From: Arcanobacterium canis
GTDB lineage: Bacteria; Actinomycetota; Actinomycetes; Actinomycetales; Actinomycetaceae
Assembly: GCF_029625435.1 (NCBI RefSeq)
Contig: NZ_CP121208.1
Coordinates: 682,001 to 746,000, forward strand
Length of the DNA: 64,000 nt
Direction of reading: 5' to 3'
Shown: positions 37,616 to 45,037 of the stretch, in pieces
How the letters are laid out: each line of letters opens with the position of its first letter
How positions within the stretch are numbered: the first letter of the stretch is position 1
Notes under the pieces: model-generated
Databases searched by the model: none
Told to the model about the DNA's origin: nothing
Seen by the model: only the letters and a program-made list of their open reading frames with translations
Translations under genes and position numbers: made by a program

Positions 37616-38262
37616 GTGCATCGACGCTTATCCTGTGGCGTCACGGGCAAACTGATTTCAACAAATGTCGTCGGGTCCAAGGGGCGAGCGACATCGCGTT
37701 GAACGCTACCGGGATTGCGCAGGCTGAACGAGCAGCGGTTGAGTTGGCAACGCTCGGAATTGATCAAATCGTGGTGTCAGACCTCGGACGTGCACAGGCT
37801 ACTGCCGACGCTGTAGCGAGGCGAATTGGTCTGGATCCCGTGATTGACTGCCGTCTGCGTGAGCGTGGTTACGGCGTGTGGGAAGGCTTAACGTCTGAAG
37901 AAATCCGCGAGGGATGGCCGCAGGAGTGGGTGACCTGGCGTGCTGGAGCCGACCCGGAAGGTGTTGGCGTTGAGACGCGCGATGACGCCGGTGCGCGCTT
38001 TGCAACGGCGATCCAGGAACATGCGCACAATATGCCTGATGGATCGACTCTTCTTGCGGTGGCACACGGTGGAATTATTTCATGTGGTATCGTGAGCCTC
38101 TTCGGGGGGCATCCTTCGAGTTTTTACCCGCTCGTTGTGCTGGATAACTGTCACTGGGCTGTCCTCAAAGCTGGGCGCACCCCAGGTAGCTGGAGACTGG
38201 CTGCATATAACCGGATGGATGCGTATGTTGAAGAAGTTTGTATGGATCCAAATGTGGCGTGA
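37612..38262 (+). CDS. histidine phosphatase family protein (phosphoglycerate mutase-like)
   Basis: 216-residue cytoplasmic member of the histidine phosphatase superfamily. The catalytic RHG is in LILWRHGQTDFN near residue 10, and the second His is in VAHGGIISCGI. The general acid region RLRERGYGVWEG is also clear. Actinobacterial rsfS is commonly followed by such a gene. GTG start overlaps the rsfS stop by 4 bases. Substrate is not predictable; a phosphoglycerate- or phosphosugar-type substrate is a guess. Confidence 0.88.
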   Translation: MSASTLILWRHGQTDFNKCRRVQGASDIALNATGIAQAERAAVELATLGIDQIVVSDLGRAQATADAVARRIGLDPVIDCRLRERGYGVWEGLTSEEIREGWPQEWVTWRAGADPEGVGVETRDDAGARFATAIQEHAHNMPDGSTLLAVAHGGIISCGIVSLFGGHPSSFYPLVVLDNCHWAVLKAGRTPGSWRLAAYNRMDAYVEEVCMDPNVA

Positions 38263-38336
38263 CGTGTTTCACCATGGTGGGGGAGGTGCGAATTAGCGAA
38301 ATTGAAGAATCTCGCGTAGTATTGATCAAGTCTTGC

Positions 38337-38412
38337 GGGGCATTGGCGCAGTTGGTAGCGCGCTTCCATGGCATGGAAGAGGTCAGGGGTTCGAATCCCC
38401 TATGCTCCACCA
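38337..38412 (+). tRNA. tRNA-Ala(GGC)
   Basis: A 76-base cloverleaf including encoded CCA. The acceptor stem GGGGCAT pairs with ATGCTCC and has the G3:U70 pair that marks alanine tRNAs. The anticodon loop ATGGCAT sits on CTTCC/GGAAG, giving anticodon GGC. The T arm is GGGGTTCGAATCCCC. It marks the left edge of a plasticity zone. Confidence 0.96.
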
Positions 38413-38477
38413 TTAGCACTCAACTTTGGATACAAAAGTGTGGGTGCGAAATGAACCCCTCGGGTTTCGAGTTTTAC
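38409..38477 (+). repeat. direct repeat copy A (69 bp)
   Basis: Starts at the ACCA end of tRNA-Ala and matches 41869-41937 at about 61 of 69 positions with no gaps. Both copies contain a hairpin whose arms differ in a compensatory way (AACCC/GGGTT here, GAACC/GGTTC there), followed by GTTTTAC. It probably acts as the tRNA terminator. Confidence 0.85.
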
Positions 38478-38596
38478 CTAGTAGAACAAGGAAAACGAGG
38501 GGTTTGTTGTGTTTCTGGTATGGCTTGGAGCGGGCGTGGAAGCGGGCGCTTGGGTGTGTTTTAGGTGCTTCGATCGGGTCGCGAATGGCGATCTAA

Positions 38597-39324
38597 GGGG
38601 ATAGTGCCACTTATTCCAGTGAAGAGATAAGCCAAACCCAACAATCGCTCGGTATTACCGACGACGGTATCAAGGAGAGCGTTTCCGAGGAAGTAGATGA
38701 CGTTTTCGTTTCTAATGCTCTTAACGATCCAAGTGTCGAGGAAATAACCGTAGTTGACGTCGAGCGATAGATGGAGGAGCTACGGTTGTTCTCCACGGCG
38801 ACGGAGTTATTAACGTAGAAGTATCGGCAGTTCTTGACGGCGATGAACTTTCTGATTCGCTGGATGTAGTAAGCTTGACTGTTCTCAATGAGGATAGTGG
38901 TGATTACGTCGCAGAGCTACGCTCTCGCGCCACTGGCGAGTTGCTGACAATCAATACGACGCTTGCTGAGGCACAAGCATTTCCTGTACTGGTTGTGCTT
39001 GGAGCAGTCGTACGAGTTGGATTGAAGGTAGCGATTAAGCAGTACACCAAGACACAGATTAAGAAGGCTGCAAAGAGTTACTTGCTCAACGCTCTAAACT
39101 CAAACGGCTGGAAGCATATTATGCAGGCTAAGCACAATTGGAAGCTTGTAGGTGCGAAATCTCGCGGGCAGATTGCTGAGATTGTTGGAAATGCTATGGC
39201 GAATGGCACGCACAAGGCGTATAAGTACCATGTTGAAGTGACGTACTGGTACAAAGGCAAGAAAGTAATTGCTCGCTATGCCAAGAGCGGGGGCAAGGTA
39301 TCTGATGCTTGGGTGGTTAAATGA
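38597..39324 (+). pseudogene. SAR2788-like toxin gene, 5'-truncated and frameshifted
   Basis: Two open segments make one protein: 38597-38770 (57 codons, no start codon) and the -1 frame from 38758 to 39324. The joined product has an acidic N-terminal part (SLGITDDGIKESVSEEV), a V/D-rich repeat-like part, a hydrophobic patch FPVLVVLGAVVRVGLKVAIK, and a C-terminal domain with HIMQAKHNW and KVSDAWVVK. That arrangement resembles SAR2788-family putative toxins with a type-35-like polymorphic toxin end (from memory). A TTG at 38875 could express the last 149 residues, so a shortened toxin may still be made. The next gene overlaps by 4 bases. Confidence 0.6.
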
Positions 39325-39812
39325 GTAGCGATTATGAGTACTTTACTGACCTAGTAGAGTCAGTAAATTCATTATCTGCTGGCGAATTGAGGAACGAGAT
39401 TCTTTCTCGTCCTGTTGGATTCTGGGAACCTAATATGTACTCGGAATGGAAGGAGTCAGACGAGAACTATAAAAGTTTTTCGCGCTTCGTAGTATCGGCA
39501 ATAAGAAGCTTGGACGGAAGTGAAGATGATGAGATTGCCATCGCTTTAGTGTCGAACCTCCATCTGGTAGTACCATGGTGCTGTGACAATGTTGCTGAGC
39601 TTTCCATGCTGTTACTTGAAGAATTCGCAGAAAAGAAGATTGCTCGAGTGGAGGCTCTCATGGAATATGTGCAAGACACTTTCGTTGAGCATCCGGACTT
39701 CAGCGATAAGAAGCAATCGATAGTGACCGACTTTGGTCAGTACCTTCTGCATTTGAATAAGCTAAAGTTTGAAGTTCGACCAACCAGCTTGCTTGATCAA
39801 GTGCTTGACTAA
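39321..39812 (+). CDS. putative immunity protein next to the toxin remnant
   Basis: 163-residue acidic, mostly helical protein with no family I recognise (MSSDYEYFTDLVESVNSLSA...). ATG at 39321 overlaps the toxin-like frame by 4 bases, the usual toxin-immunity arrangement, and its size and acidity fit an immunity protein for a basic toxin domain. Function rests on position only. It ends 34 bases before the left end of the IS3 element. Confidence 0.55.
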   Translation: MSSDYEYFTDLVESVNSLSAGELRNEILSRPVGFWEPNMYSEWKESDENYKSFSRFVVSAIRSLDGSEDDEIAIALVSNLHLVVPWCCDNVAELSMLLLEEFAEKKIARVEALMEYVQDTFVEHPDFSDKKQSIVTDFGQYLLHLNKLKFEVRPTSLLDQVLD

Positions 39813-39896
39813 TAGCCAACGAATCGAAGATTGGCGGTTGTCGGTATGAAGTGTCCCGGGTTTTGTTCTGTTTGGGTAGATGGGAGAATCTGGAAC

Positions 39897-40215
39897 GTGC
39901 CAAGGAAATGTGACCAGGATGCCAAGGATTGTGTGGTCTGTCTCGTGGAAGACCGTATTTTGGCGGAAAACATGTCGATGCAAGCCGTGTGCTAGGTAGT
40001 AGTTCCAAAGCTGGGAGTTTTATGGCACACGGCCTGTCAATGGGTCCAGCAGGCCCGCCGTGCGGGAAACATTCCAGAACCTGTGTCTGAAGATTTGGTT
40101 GCCGAGAACGCGAGGCTACGTCGTGAGAATCAAGAGCTAGGTGACACTAACGAGCTGTTGAAGGCTGCTTCAGCTTTTTTTCGCGTCGGAACTCGACCCA
40201 AAACGTAGGAAATGA
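39897..40215 (+). pseudogene. IS3 orfA, nonsense and frameshift
   Basis: From GTG 39897 the frame reads VPRKCDQDAKDCVVCLVEDR, an orfA HTH start, then meets TAG near 39991. It continues as KLGVLWHTACQWVQQARRAG and ENARLRRENQELGDTNELL. One extra T in the run near 40177 shifts it out of the ancestral ASELDPKRRK ending. At least two disabling changes. Confidence 0.8.
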
Positions 40216-41132
40216 TCCGGTTTGTCGATGAGTACCGGAGTATTTTCTTTGTCGTGTTCATCTGTAAGACGTTGAAGAATAACCGGGTTGGTGGGTTTAT
40301 CACCTCGCGTGGGTATCGCCAATCCAAGGCCTGTGGATTAAGTGTTCGTCGCCTTCGTGATGCTGTGCTGTTTGAACGCATTAGTGCTGTTCATCGGGAT
40401 AATTATGGTGTCTATGGTGTGTGGAAAATGTGGCATGCTCTTCGCCGTGAGGGAATTGATATCGGTTGTGAATAAACTGCTCGGTTGATGAGCCTGGCTG
40501 GTGTTTGTGGCAAAGGCAAAGGCAGATCACCTATCACAACCCGTAAGCCTAACGTGCCTGATCTGTGCCCAGACTTGGTCGAGCGTGATTTCAAAGTCCA
40601 GAGTCCGAACAAACTGTGGGTGGCTGACATTACGTATGTGTGCGCGAAGAAAGGGTTTGTGTACGCCGCGTTTGTCACCGACGTTTACTCCCGACGGATC
40701 GTTGGGTGGGTGTTATCAGATTCCATGTGCTCCGAAGCTTTGCCGCTGCAAGCTTTCAACCTGGTGATCGTGTGTGCTGAGGAAACAACAGGTCTCATTC
40801 ACCATTTAGATCACGGGTCGCAGTATGTCAGCGTTGTCTACAACGAGTGACTTGCCCAGCACGGGATTGCCGCTTCCACCGGGACGGTTGGCGGCTCCTA
40901 TGACAATGCTCTGGCCGAAAACGTTAACGGCTCCTACAAAAACAAGCTAATCCATACTCGCAGGTGGGATGACGGTGTCGAGGTAGAAATCGCAACATTC
41001 GAGTGGGTGTCCTGGTGGAACGAGACTAGACTCCACCAAAGCTTGGGATACCGAACCCCGGTCGAGGTGGAAACCGAATTTTGGAACCAGAACCCGCCAC
41101 AGGAAATAATAGAAATCAAGGCAAACGCCTAG
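40212..41132 (+). pseudogene. IS3 orfB (DDE transposase) with two stop codons
   Basis: Starts MIRFVDEYRS at 40212. An in-frame TAA follows GIDIGCE near 40473; the frame resumes with SLAGVCGKGKGRSPITTRKP and LWVADITYV (first Asp). HHLDHGSQY (second Asp) follows, then a TGA near 40848 and YDNALAENVNGSYKNKL (Glu). The DDE residues are all present, but two stops split the protein into three. Confidence 0.85.
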
Positions 41133-41177
41133 GAACAAAACTCGGGGCATTTCATTATACCTAATCACGCCCTTCTA

Positions 41178-41211
41178 CTTGTAAGACGGCAGTGTTAGAA
41201 TGTCTTGCAAG
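41178..41211 (+). promoter_or_regulatory. operator/promoter of the toxin-antitoxin pair
   Basis: CTTGTAAGAC (41178-41187) and GTCTTGCAAG (41202-41211) form an inverted repeat with one mismatch, enclosing the -10 box TAGAAT (41196-41201). The right arm runs into the antitoxin ribosome site AAGGAGGG. The layout fits autorepression by the antitoxin. Confidence 0.65.
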
Positions 41212-41220
41212 GAGGGTGTT

Positions 41221-41484
41221 ATGGGTTCAGTTACTGTACGGGTCGATGACGAGACGAAAGAGGCCGCGGCCGCGATCGCTGAGGACTTTGGCTTCGATCT
41301 GTCGTCGGTGACGCGCGCCTTTTACAAGCAGATGATCCGCGAAAACCGAATCCCGCTGAATCTCAGCTACGGCGAACCGAACGATACTTCCCTCGAAGCT
41401 CTGGCAGAAGCTAAGCGTATGTTCGAGGAAGGGCAGTCTCGGTTTGAGACGCCTGAGCAGGTGTTTGAAGCTCTCGGTATCTAG
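41221..41484 (+). CDS. type II antitoxin, RelB/DinJ family
   Basis: 87-residue antitoxin. The N-terminal ribbon-helix-helix region MGSVTVRVDDETKEAAAAIA is followed by the linker FGFDLSSVTRAFYKQMIRE and an acidic C-terminal half that should bind the toxin (LEALAEAKRMFEEG). ATG at 41221 has a strong AAGGAGGG; an upstream in-frame start at 41200 lies in the operator. The toxin gene starts 12 bases after the stop. Identity follows DinJ by sequence and by its YafQ partner. Confidence 0.88.
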   Translation: MGSVTVRVDDETKEAAAAIAEDFGFDLSSVTRAFYKQMIRENRIPLNLSYGEPNDTSLEALAEAKRMFEEGQSRFETPEQVFEALGI

Positions 41485-41495
41485 GTCCATCAGTA

Positions 41496-41795
41496 ATGTT
41501 GTGGCCCGAGTACACGTCCAGGTTTGAGAAGGATGTCAAGCGCCTGAAGAAGAAACATGCCGACATGAGCTTGCTCAAGGGCGTCATTCAACTCATCGTC
41601 CAAAACGATAAAGAATCGTTGGTGGAGCTGCGTCGTCGGCACCGGATGCATGAGCTGAAGGGGAACTGGGCCGGAGCCAAGGAGTGCCATGTGGCCAACT
41701 TGGGCGACTGGTTGTGCGTCTGGCAGGTCTCCGACGGTCTTGCAATCTTCCTGCGCACCGGCACCCGTGACGAAATATTCCGGTCAAACCCCTAG
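41496..41795 (+). CDS. YafQ-type mRNA interferase toxin
   Basis: 99-residue RelE/YafQ-superfamily toxin, a ribosome-dependent mRNA endonuclease. MLWPEYTSRFEKDVKRLKKKH starts the fold (cited by its 21-residue ends M and H); HRMHELKGNWAG, ECHVANLGDWLCVWQV and FLRTGTRDEIF line up with E. coli YafQ segments holding H50, H63/D67/W68 and H87/F91. The first four appear conserved, but the H87 position is Arg here, so activity may be altered. Cotranscribed with the antitoxin. Confidence 0.85.
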   Translation: MLWPEYTSRFEKDVKRLKKKHADMSLLKGVIQLIVQNDKESLVELRRRHRMHELKGNWAGAKECHVANLGDWLCVWQVSDGLAIFLRTGTRDEIFRSNP

Positions 41796-41801
41796 TCAAC
41801 A

Positions 41802-41835
41802 GGTGGTGCATGAGAATTGCGATTTTGCACCCACC
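41802..41835 (+). terminator. hairpin after the toxin gene
   Basis: GGTGGTGCA pairs with TGCACCCACC (one bulge) starting 6 bases after the toxin stop. No T-tract. Confidence 0.5.
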
Positions 41836-41868
41836 CGCAGGGGTCGTATCAATAGCTACGTGGTAACA

Positions 41869-41937
41869 ACCATTAGCACTCAATTTTGGATACAAAAGTG
41901 TGGGTACGAAAAGAACCTTTCGGTTCCCGAGTTTTAC
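41869..41937 (+). repeat. direct repeat copy B (69 bp)
   Basis: Second copy of the 69-bp repeat of 38409-38477, 3460 bases away, same orientation. It starts ACCATTAGCACTCAA but lacks the tRNA body upstream. Confidence 0.85.
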
Positions 41938-42005
41938 TGGCTCTTCGTGTCTTGGCGGGGTGATACTCAGTATAGTCAATTAAATGGCTCCAACGCCTTC
42001 GGTTT

Positions 42006-42167
42006 TCACCCTGAAAATTCTCGCTGAGGTAGTGCTTGTTTCGCCCCTCGGCCCAGATGTAATACAAGATCCTCGGCGAAGTCGCCGAATTGTTTAGACC
42101 AACGGCCATCCTTTTCGCTTCCGTTGGCCGTAGCCGGCTGCATTTCTGGTTGAAGTTCTTCAGACAT
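42006..42167 (-). pseudogene. N-terminal fragment of an unknown gene
   Basis: A 53-codon minus-strand frame from ATG 42167 (MSEELQPEMQPATANGSEKD) reads well through KQFGDFAEDLVL and then ends. Another frame continues without a stop towards repeat B, as if one indel broke the gene. I do not recognise the family. It sits between repeat B and the IS30 element, which probably removed its surroundings. The stretch 41838-42286 holds nothing else convincing. Confidence 0.35.
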
Positions 42168-42286
42168 CTTGCTTACGCACTCCCTCAAGAGCTTGCCGGA
42201 ATTCGCTCATCCTGTTTTCTTGGTTGTAGAAAGGCAAACCAATAATGCGATAGTCGATATTGTCCACGGGCGGTTTCTAGTGGTGG

Positions 42287-43565
42287 TTGCAACACCCAAA
42301 GTTCATTAATCAAGCAGCTCAAATATTTTCTCACTTGGTTTATAGAAATCTAACACAGTCCGCGGCCGATCATTGAGCTCTTCAGCAACAGTATCCAGAT
42401 AGGCCTTAGAAAACTCGCTCAAATCGATACCTTTGGGGAAGTACTGACGCAACAACCCATTCGTGTTCTCATTCGTGCCATGCTGCCAAGGCGAATGCGG
42501 ATCACAGAAGTAAACATCCATATCGAGTGTTGCTTTGATATCTTTATGAAGCGCCATTTCACTGCCCTGATCCCAAGTAAGGCTATTGCGAAGCAGCTGA
42601 GGCAGTCTCTGCGTTTTCTTGATAATTGCTTGTTCAACAGTTTTAGAATCATGGTGTCCTGTTGGCAGGTGCAGCAGGATTGTGAACCTGGTGGTTCTTT
42701 CGACCAAGGTGCCGATAGCACTTCTGTTTCCCTTACCGAGAATAAGATCGCCTTCCCAATGGCCGGGAATAACACGATCTTCCACTTCAGTTGGCCGGTC
42801 AGCGATCATAATCATCGGGTCTCGAAAGCGCGGTTTACGAGTTGCCGGCCCGCCTTGTGGTTTACGTTTTGTACGCCCCGAACGTAAAGCTTTGCGGACA
42901 TCTAGTTTTAGCTGCCCGCGGGCATGCACGTAGATTGCTTGGTAGATAGTTTCAGCGCACACATTCATTACCTCATCATTCGGGAAATCCATGCGTAACC
43001 GTTTGGCGATCTGGGTTGGGCTCCAGTGCTTTTGGAGTCCTTGCTGTATCTGGGCAAACAGTTTTTGGTTACGAACAATTTTGGCAGGTTTAGGCCGCTT
43101 AAGACGGGTTTGTGACTGCTGGTGTGCCCGGTAGGGTTCGTATCTAGTGGTTTTCTGGTTTAGATTGAGTCTGATTTCTCTGCTGATTGTTGAGGGCGCG
43201 CGGCCTAGTTTTGCTGCTATTTGTCTTATTGAGTGGCCTTGTGCGTGCCAGGGCGCGATGCTTATGCGTTCGTCTTGTGACAGATATTTGTGATGCAGTT
43301 GTTTGGGTTGGGCCATGGTGGCAGAGTACCAGTCAATGGTTGGTTTCTCGTTGCGGCCGGTGCTGCGGGTTCTGCCGTTGCGCCAGACTTTTCCAGTTCG
43401 TTTTCAGACGCCGACGGTTTTGGCGGCTTGGGTGAAGTTTATGCCGTTGCTGATGAGTTGGAAATAGTGTTCTTTGCGTGCTGTGAGGGCTTGTGTACGT
43501 GTTGGGTATTTGGTTCCGTTGTAGTGGTGGTGCATTGTTTCCTCCATGGGTTGGAGGTGTTGCAA
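42287..43565 (-). mobile_element. IS30-family insertion sequence
   Basis: About 1.28 kb bounded by short inverted ends TTGCAACACC (42287 onward) and GGTGTTGCAA (ending 43565). It carries one transposase gene on the minus strand. The right end abuts a decayed minus-strand frame (43572-43718), so it may have inserted into an already damaged gene. Confidence 0.8.
42306..43316 (-). CDS. IS30-family transposase (N-terminally shortened by a stop codon)
   Basis: 336 residues from ATG 43316: an HTH region (YLSQDERISIAPWHAQGHSI, IRQIAAKLGRAPSTISREI) and the IS30 DDE core with GHWEGDLILGKG, SLTWDQGSEMALH and HGTNENTNGLLRQYFPKG. Upstream in the same frame, from ATG 43547, lies a further 77-codon extension with a second HTH-like stretch (NFTQAAKTVGV) that is part of the full-length protein. 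A TGA at 43404-43406 interrupts it after 47 codons. The shortened product keeps the catalytic domain, so activity is uncertain. Confidence 0.85.
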   Translation of the reverse strand: MAQPKQLHHKYLSQDERISIAPWHAQGHSIRQIAAKLGRAPSTISREIRLNLNQKTTRYEPYRAHQQSQTRLKRPKPAKIVRNQKLFAQIQQGLQKHWSPTQIAKRLRMDFPNDEVMNVCAETIYQAIYVHARGQLKLDVRKALRSGRTKRKPQGGPATRKPRFRDPMIMIADRPTEVEDRVIPGHWEGDLILGKGNRSAIGTLVERTTRFTILLHLPTGHHDSKTVEQAIIKKTQRLPQLLRNSLTWDQGSEMALHKDIKATLDMDVYFCDPHSPWQHGTNENTNGLLRQYFPKGIDLSEFSKAYLDTVAEELNDRPRTVLDFYKPSEKIFELLD

Positions 43566-43571
43566 TGATCG

Positions 43572-43718
43572 CTAGATTCTAACCGAGGAGTGCCTGAATA
43601 GGGGGGGGGCAAGCTGGGTTGCCGCATCTTGAATTCGCGGTTTGAGGAGCTGTCCGTCTTCGGTGACAAATCGTTCGTCGTTCTTGAGAATTTTTTCGAG
43701 CTCGTCGATGAATTTCAT
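43572..43718 (-). pseudogene. 5' fragment of a possible type III DNA methyltransferase (mod) gene
   Basis: 48 codons starting MKFIDELEKILKNDERFVTE and continuing DGQLLKPRIQDAATQL resemble the N-terminus of type III restriction-modification Mod proteins. A run of nine C (nine G on the plus strand, 43601-43609) follows, and the frame ends soon after near the IS30 end. Adding one C would give PPPIQALLG, closer to the family. The identification is by resemblance only. Confidence 0.4.
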
Positions 43719-43761
43719 TTTCTGCTTCTCCCTAGTTGGCAGATGTTCGTGTTATTTGCGC

Positions 43762-43994
43762 CTACCGGACTGGGAGGAGCATGAAGGTGTGGGGGAGGTT
43801 CATCATCATATTGTAGTGCTGCTCTTGCCCCATGTGCATGAAGATGCGTTGGAAGACACGGAGGCACATTTCTAGATCGGAGGCGTGCTCGATGTAGAAG
43901 ACGTCGTCTCAGTGCGCTTCTTGTCCTTCCACCAACGGACTTCAACCTCTTAGGGGAATTCGAGATTGACGATCTCAGTGAGATCTGCGTTCAT
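43762..43994 (-). pseudogene. decayed gene upstream of the mod-like fragment
   Basis: Minus strand from ATG 43994: MNADLTEIVNLEFP, a TAA, then EVEVRWWKDKKRTE in the same frame. An indel near 43890 leads to DVFYIEHASDLEMCLRVFQR and MMMNLPHTFMLLPVR, closed by TAG at 43762. One conserved-looking protein broken by a nonsense change and a frameshift. It could be the small gene that often accompanies mod in such loci (DUF4391-like), which is a guess. 43995-44211 shows no intact gene. Confidence 0.4.
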
Positions 43995-44211
43995 CGGATA
44001 CGTCCACATCGCTGAGGCTCGATTTGCTGAGAAGCTTCAGGCTACTTTCCGCCGGAGATGATGTGCCAAAAGATGGTACGGCGTCCCTCGACCTCGGGAT
44101 GGCGGCGCAACCTTACTTTCATGCCTTGTCAGGGCTCAGCGGACGGGCCAACTGTACACAAAGTTCCCGAATCAAACAGCGTATTGACACGCCGCCTTGA
44201 GCTGGCGCGTT

Positions 44212-44778
44212 TTACGGTTTGGGCTTTTGAGGTTTCGGGTGTGATTTGTTGGCTTTCTGGTGGACGCGCAGTTTCTTAATAGCCCAGTCGTAGTGGCTGG
44301 GTGCTGCTGACACCAGGTAGGAGCCTAACGAGGTGGTTCCTGTCCACGGGAAATGTTTCTTAGTGAATAGTTCCTCATCGGTGAAGGTTTTGATGAGCTC
44401 GATGATCTGGAAATGGCTCGAGGCCAGCATTTCCTCGATGTCACCCAAGGATGTGTTGTGGTAGTGCTCCCAGATTTCCGTATTCAGGGCTGGAGTGGTT
44501 CGCCACGTGTGAGGTGCGGGCAGGAATGGCTGGGCGGTTCCATTTTGATTGGCGTCAACGAAGTCGAACAGCATTGTTTGCCACGCATATAGATGGGCAA
44601 GAACATCGCCTAGATTCTTGTCCCTGGCCCAGTGGGGTTCAGGACGGTCGAAGTCAGCACCGAAAAACAAACTGGCGCTTTCGATCTCTGGCCGCATGGA
44701 GTCAATCAATGCTTGCAGCACCTCCCATCGGGAAGTGGTTGCTTCTAACAGTTCCGTTTTCGTTTTCGCTCGGCCCAT
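44212..44778 (-). CDS. ClbS/DfsB family four-helix-bundle protein
   Basis: 188-residue DinB-like helical protein. It opens MGRAKTKTELLEATTSRWEV and carries HWARDKNLGDVLAHLYAWQ, PFLPAPHTW and ELFTKKHFPWTGTTSLGSYL, then SHYDWAIKKL, all matching ClbS/DfsB. ClbS is a cyclopropane hydrolase protecting colibactin producers; most relatives have no known substrate. No colibactin genes are here. ATG at 44778 fits the family start; a TACAAT box lies 5 bases upstream, so it seems leaderless. The basic tail (HQKANKSHPKPQKPKP) is extra. Confidence 0.85.
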   Translation of the reverse strand: MGRAKTKTELLEATTSRWEVLQALIDSMRPEIESASLFFGADFDRPEPHWARDKNLGDVLAHLYAWQTMLFDFVDANQNGTAQPFLPAPHTWRTTPALNTEIWEHYHNTSLGDIEEMLASSHFQIIELIKTFTDEELFTKKHFPWTGTTSLGSYLVSAAPSHYDWAIKKLRVHQKANKSHPKPQKPKP

Positions 44779-44783
44779 ACCTA

Positions 44784-44789
44784 ATTGTA
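44784..44789 (-). promoter_or_regulatory. -10 box of the ClbS-like gene
   Basis: TACAAT on the minus strand is followed by 5 bases and the ATG; no ribosome site. The interval 44790-45037 between this gene and the adhesin must hold both promoters; TATTAT near 45010 is a possible -10 for the adhesin. Confidence 0.5.
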
Positions 44790-45037
44790 ACATAGGACGG
44801 CACGAAATGAGTAGAGGAGGCTCACGCCGTGGCGAAAGACGGCACCAATTGTGGCGGACGCCGCGTGAGAGCAGGTGCAAAAGCCTGACCCGTTGAATGA
44901 ATATTCTGATATGTGTCTGGCGACATACGGAACGGAATGGACAATATGGGGGTGGAGATGGTTGTATTTTCCCTGCTAGTCTGCGCGCACAACAGCTAAG
45001 TGAAATTCAATATTATTTACGCACTGAGGATTTTCGA

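Larger units (their letters stand above)
39847..41154 (+). mobile_element. decayed IS3-family element
   Basis: 1308 bp bounded by inverted ends: left TGAAGTGTCCCGGGTTTTGT and right, read inward, TGAAATGCCCCGAGTTTTGT, matching at about 17 of 20 positions. Inside are orfA and orfB in the IS3 order with an ATGA junction at 40212-40215. Both frames are broken, so the element cannot move by itself. The three bases on each side (GTA and TTA) do not form a clear target duplication. A second, solo copy of the same terminus is at 47240-47260. Confidence 0.88.

Noticed and set aside
38409-41937. The 69-bp repeats as attL/attR of a tRNA-integrated element
   Set aside because: Copy B lacks the T-arm and acceptor sequence of tRNA-Ala that an integrase would duplicate, and no integrase gene is present. 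Only the terminal ACCA is shared.
41593-41979. 128-codon minus-strand frame across the YafQ toxin and repeat B
   Set aside because: Shadow of the toxin gene continuing into the repeat; no ribosome site or recognisable domain.
44212-44778. Colibactin self-resistance locus
   Set aside because: Only a ClbS/DfsB-like gene is present. No polyketide or peptide synthase genes are nearby, and relatives of this family are widespread without colibactin.
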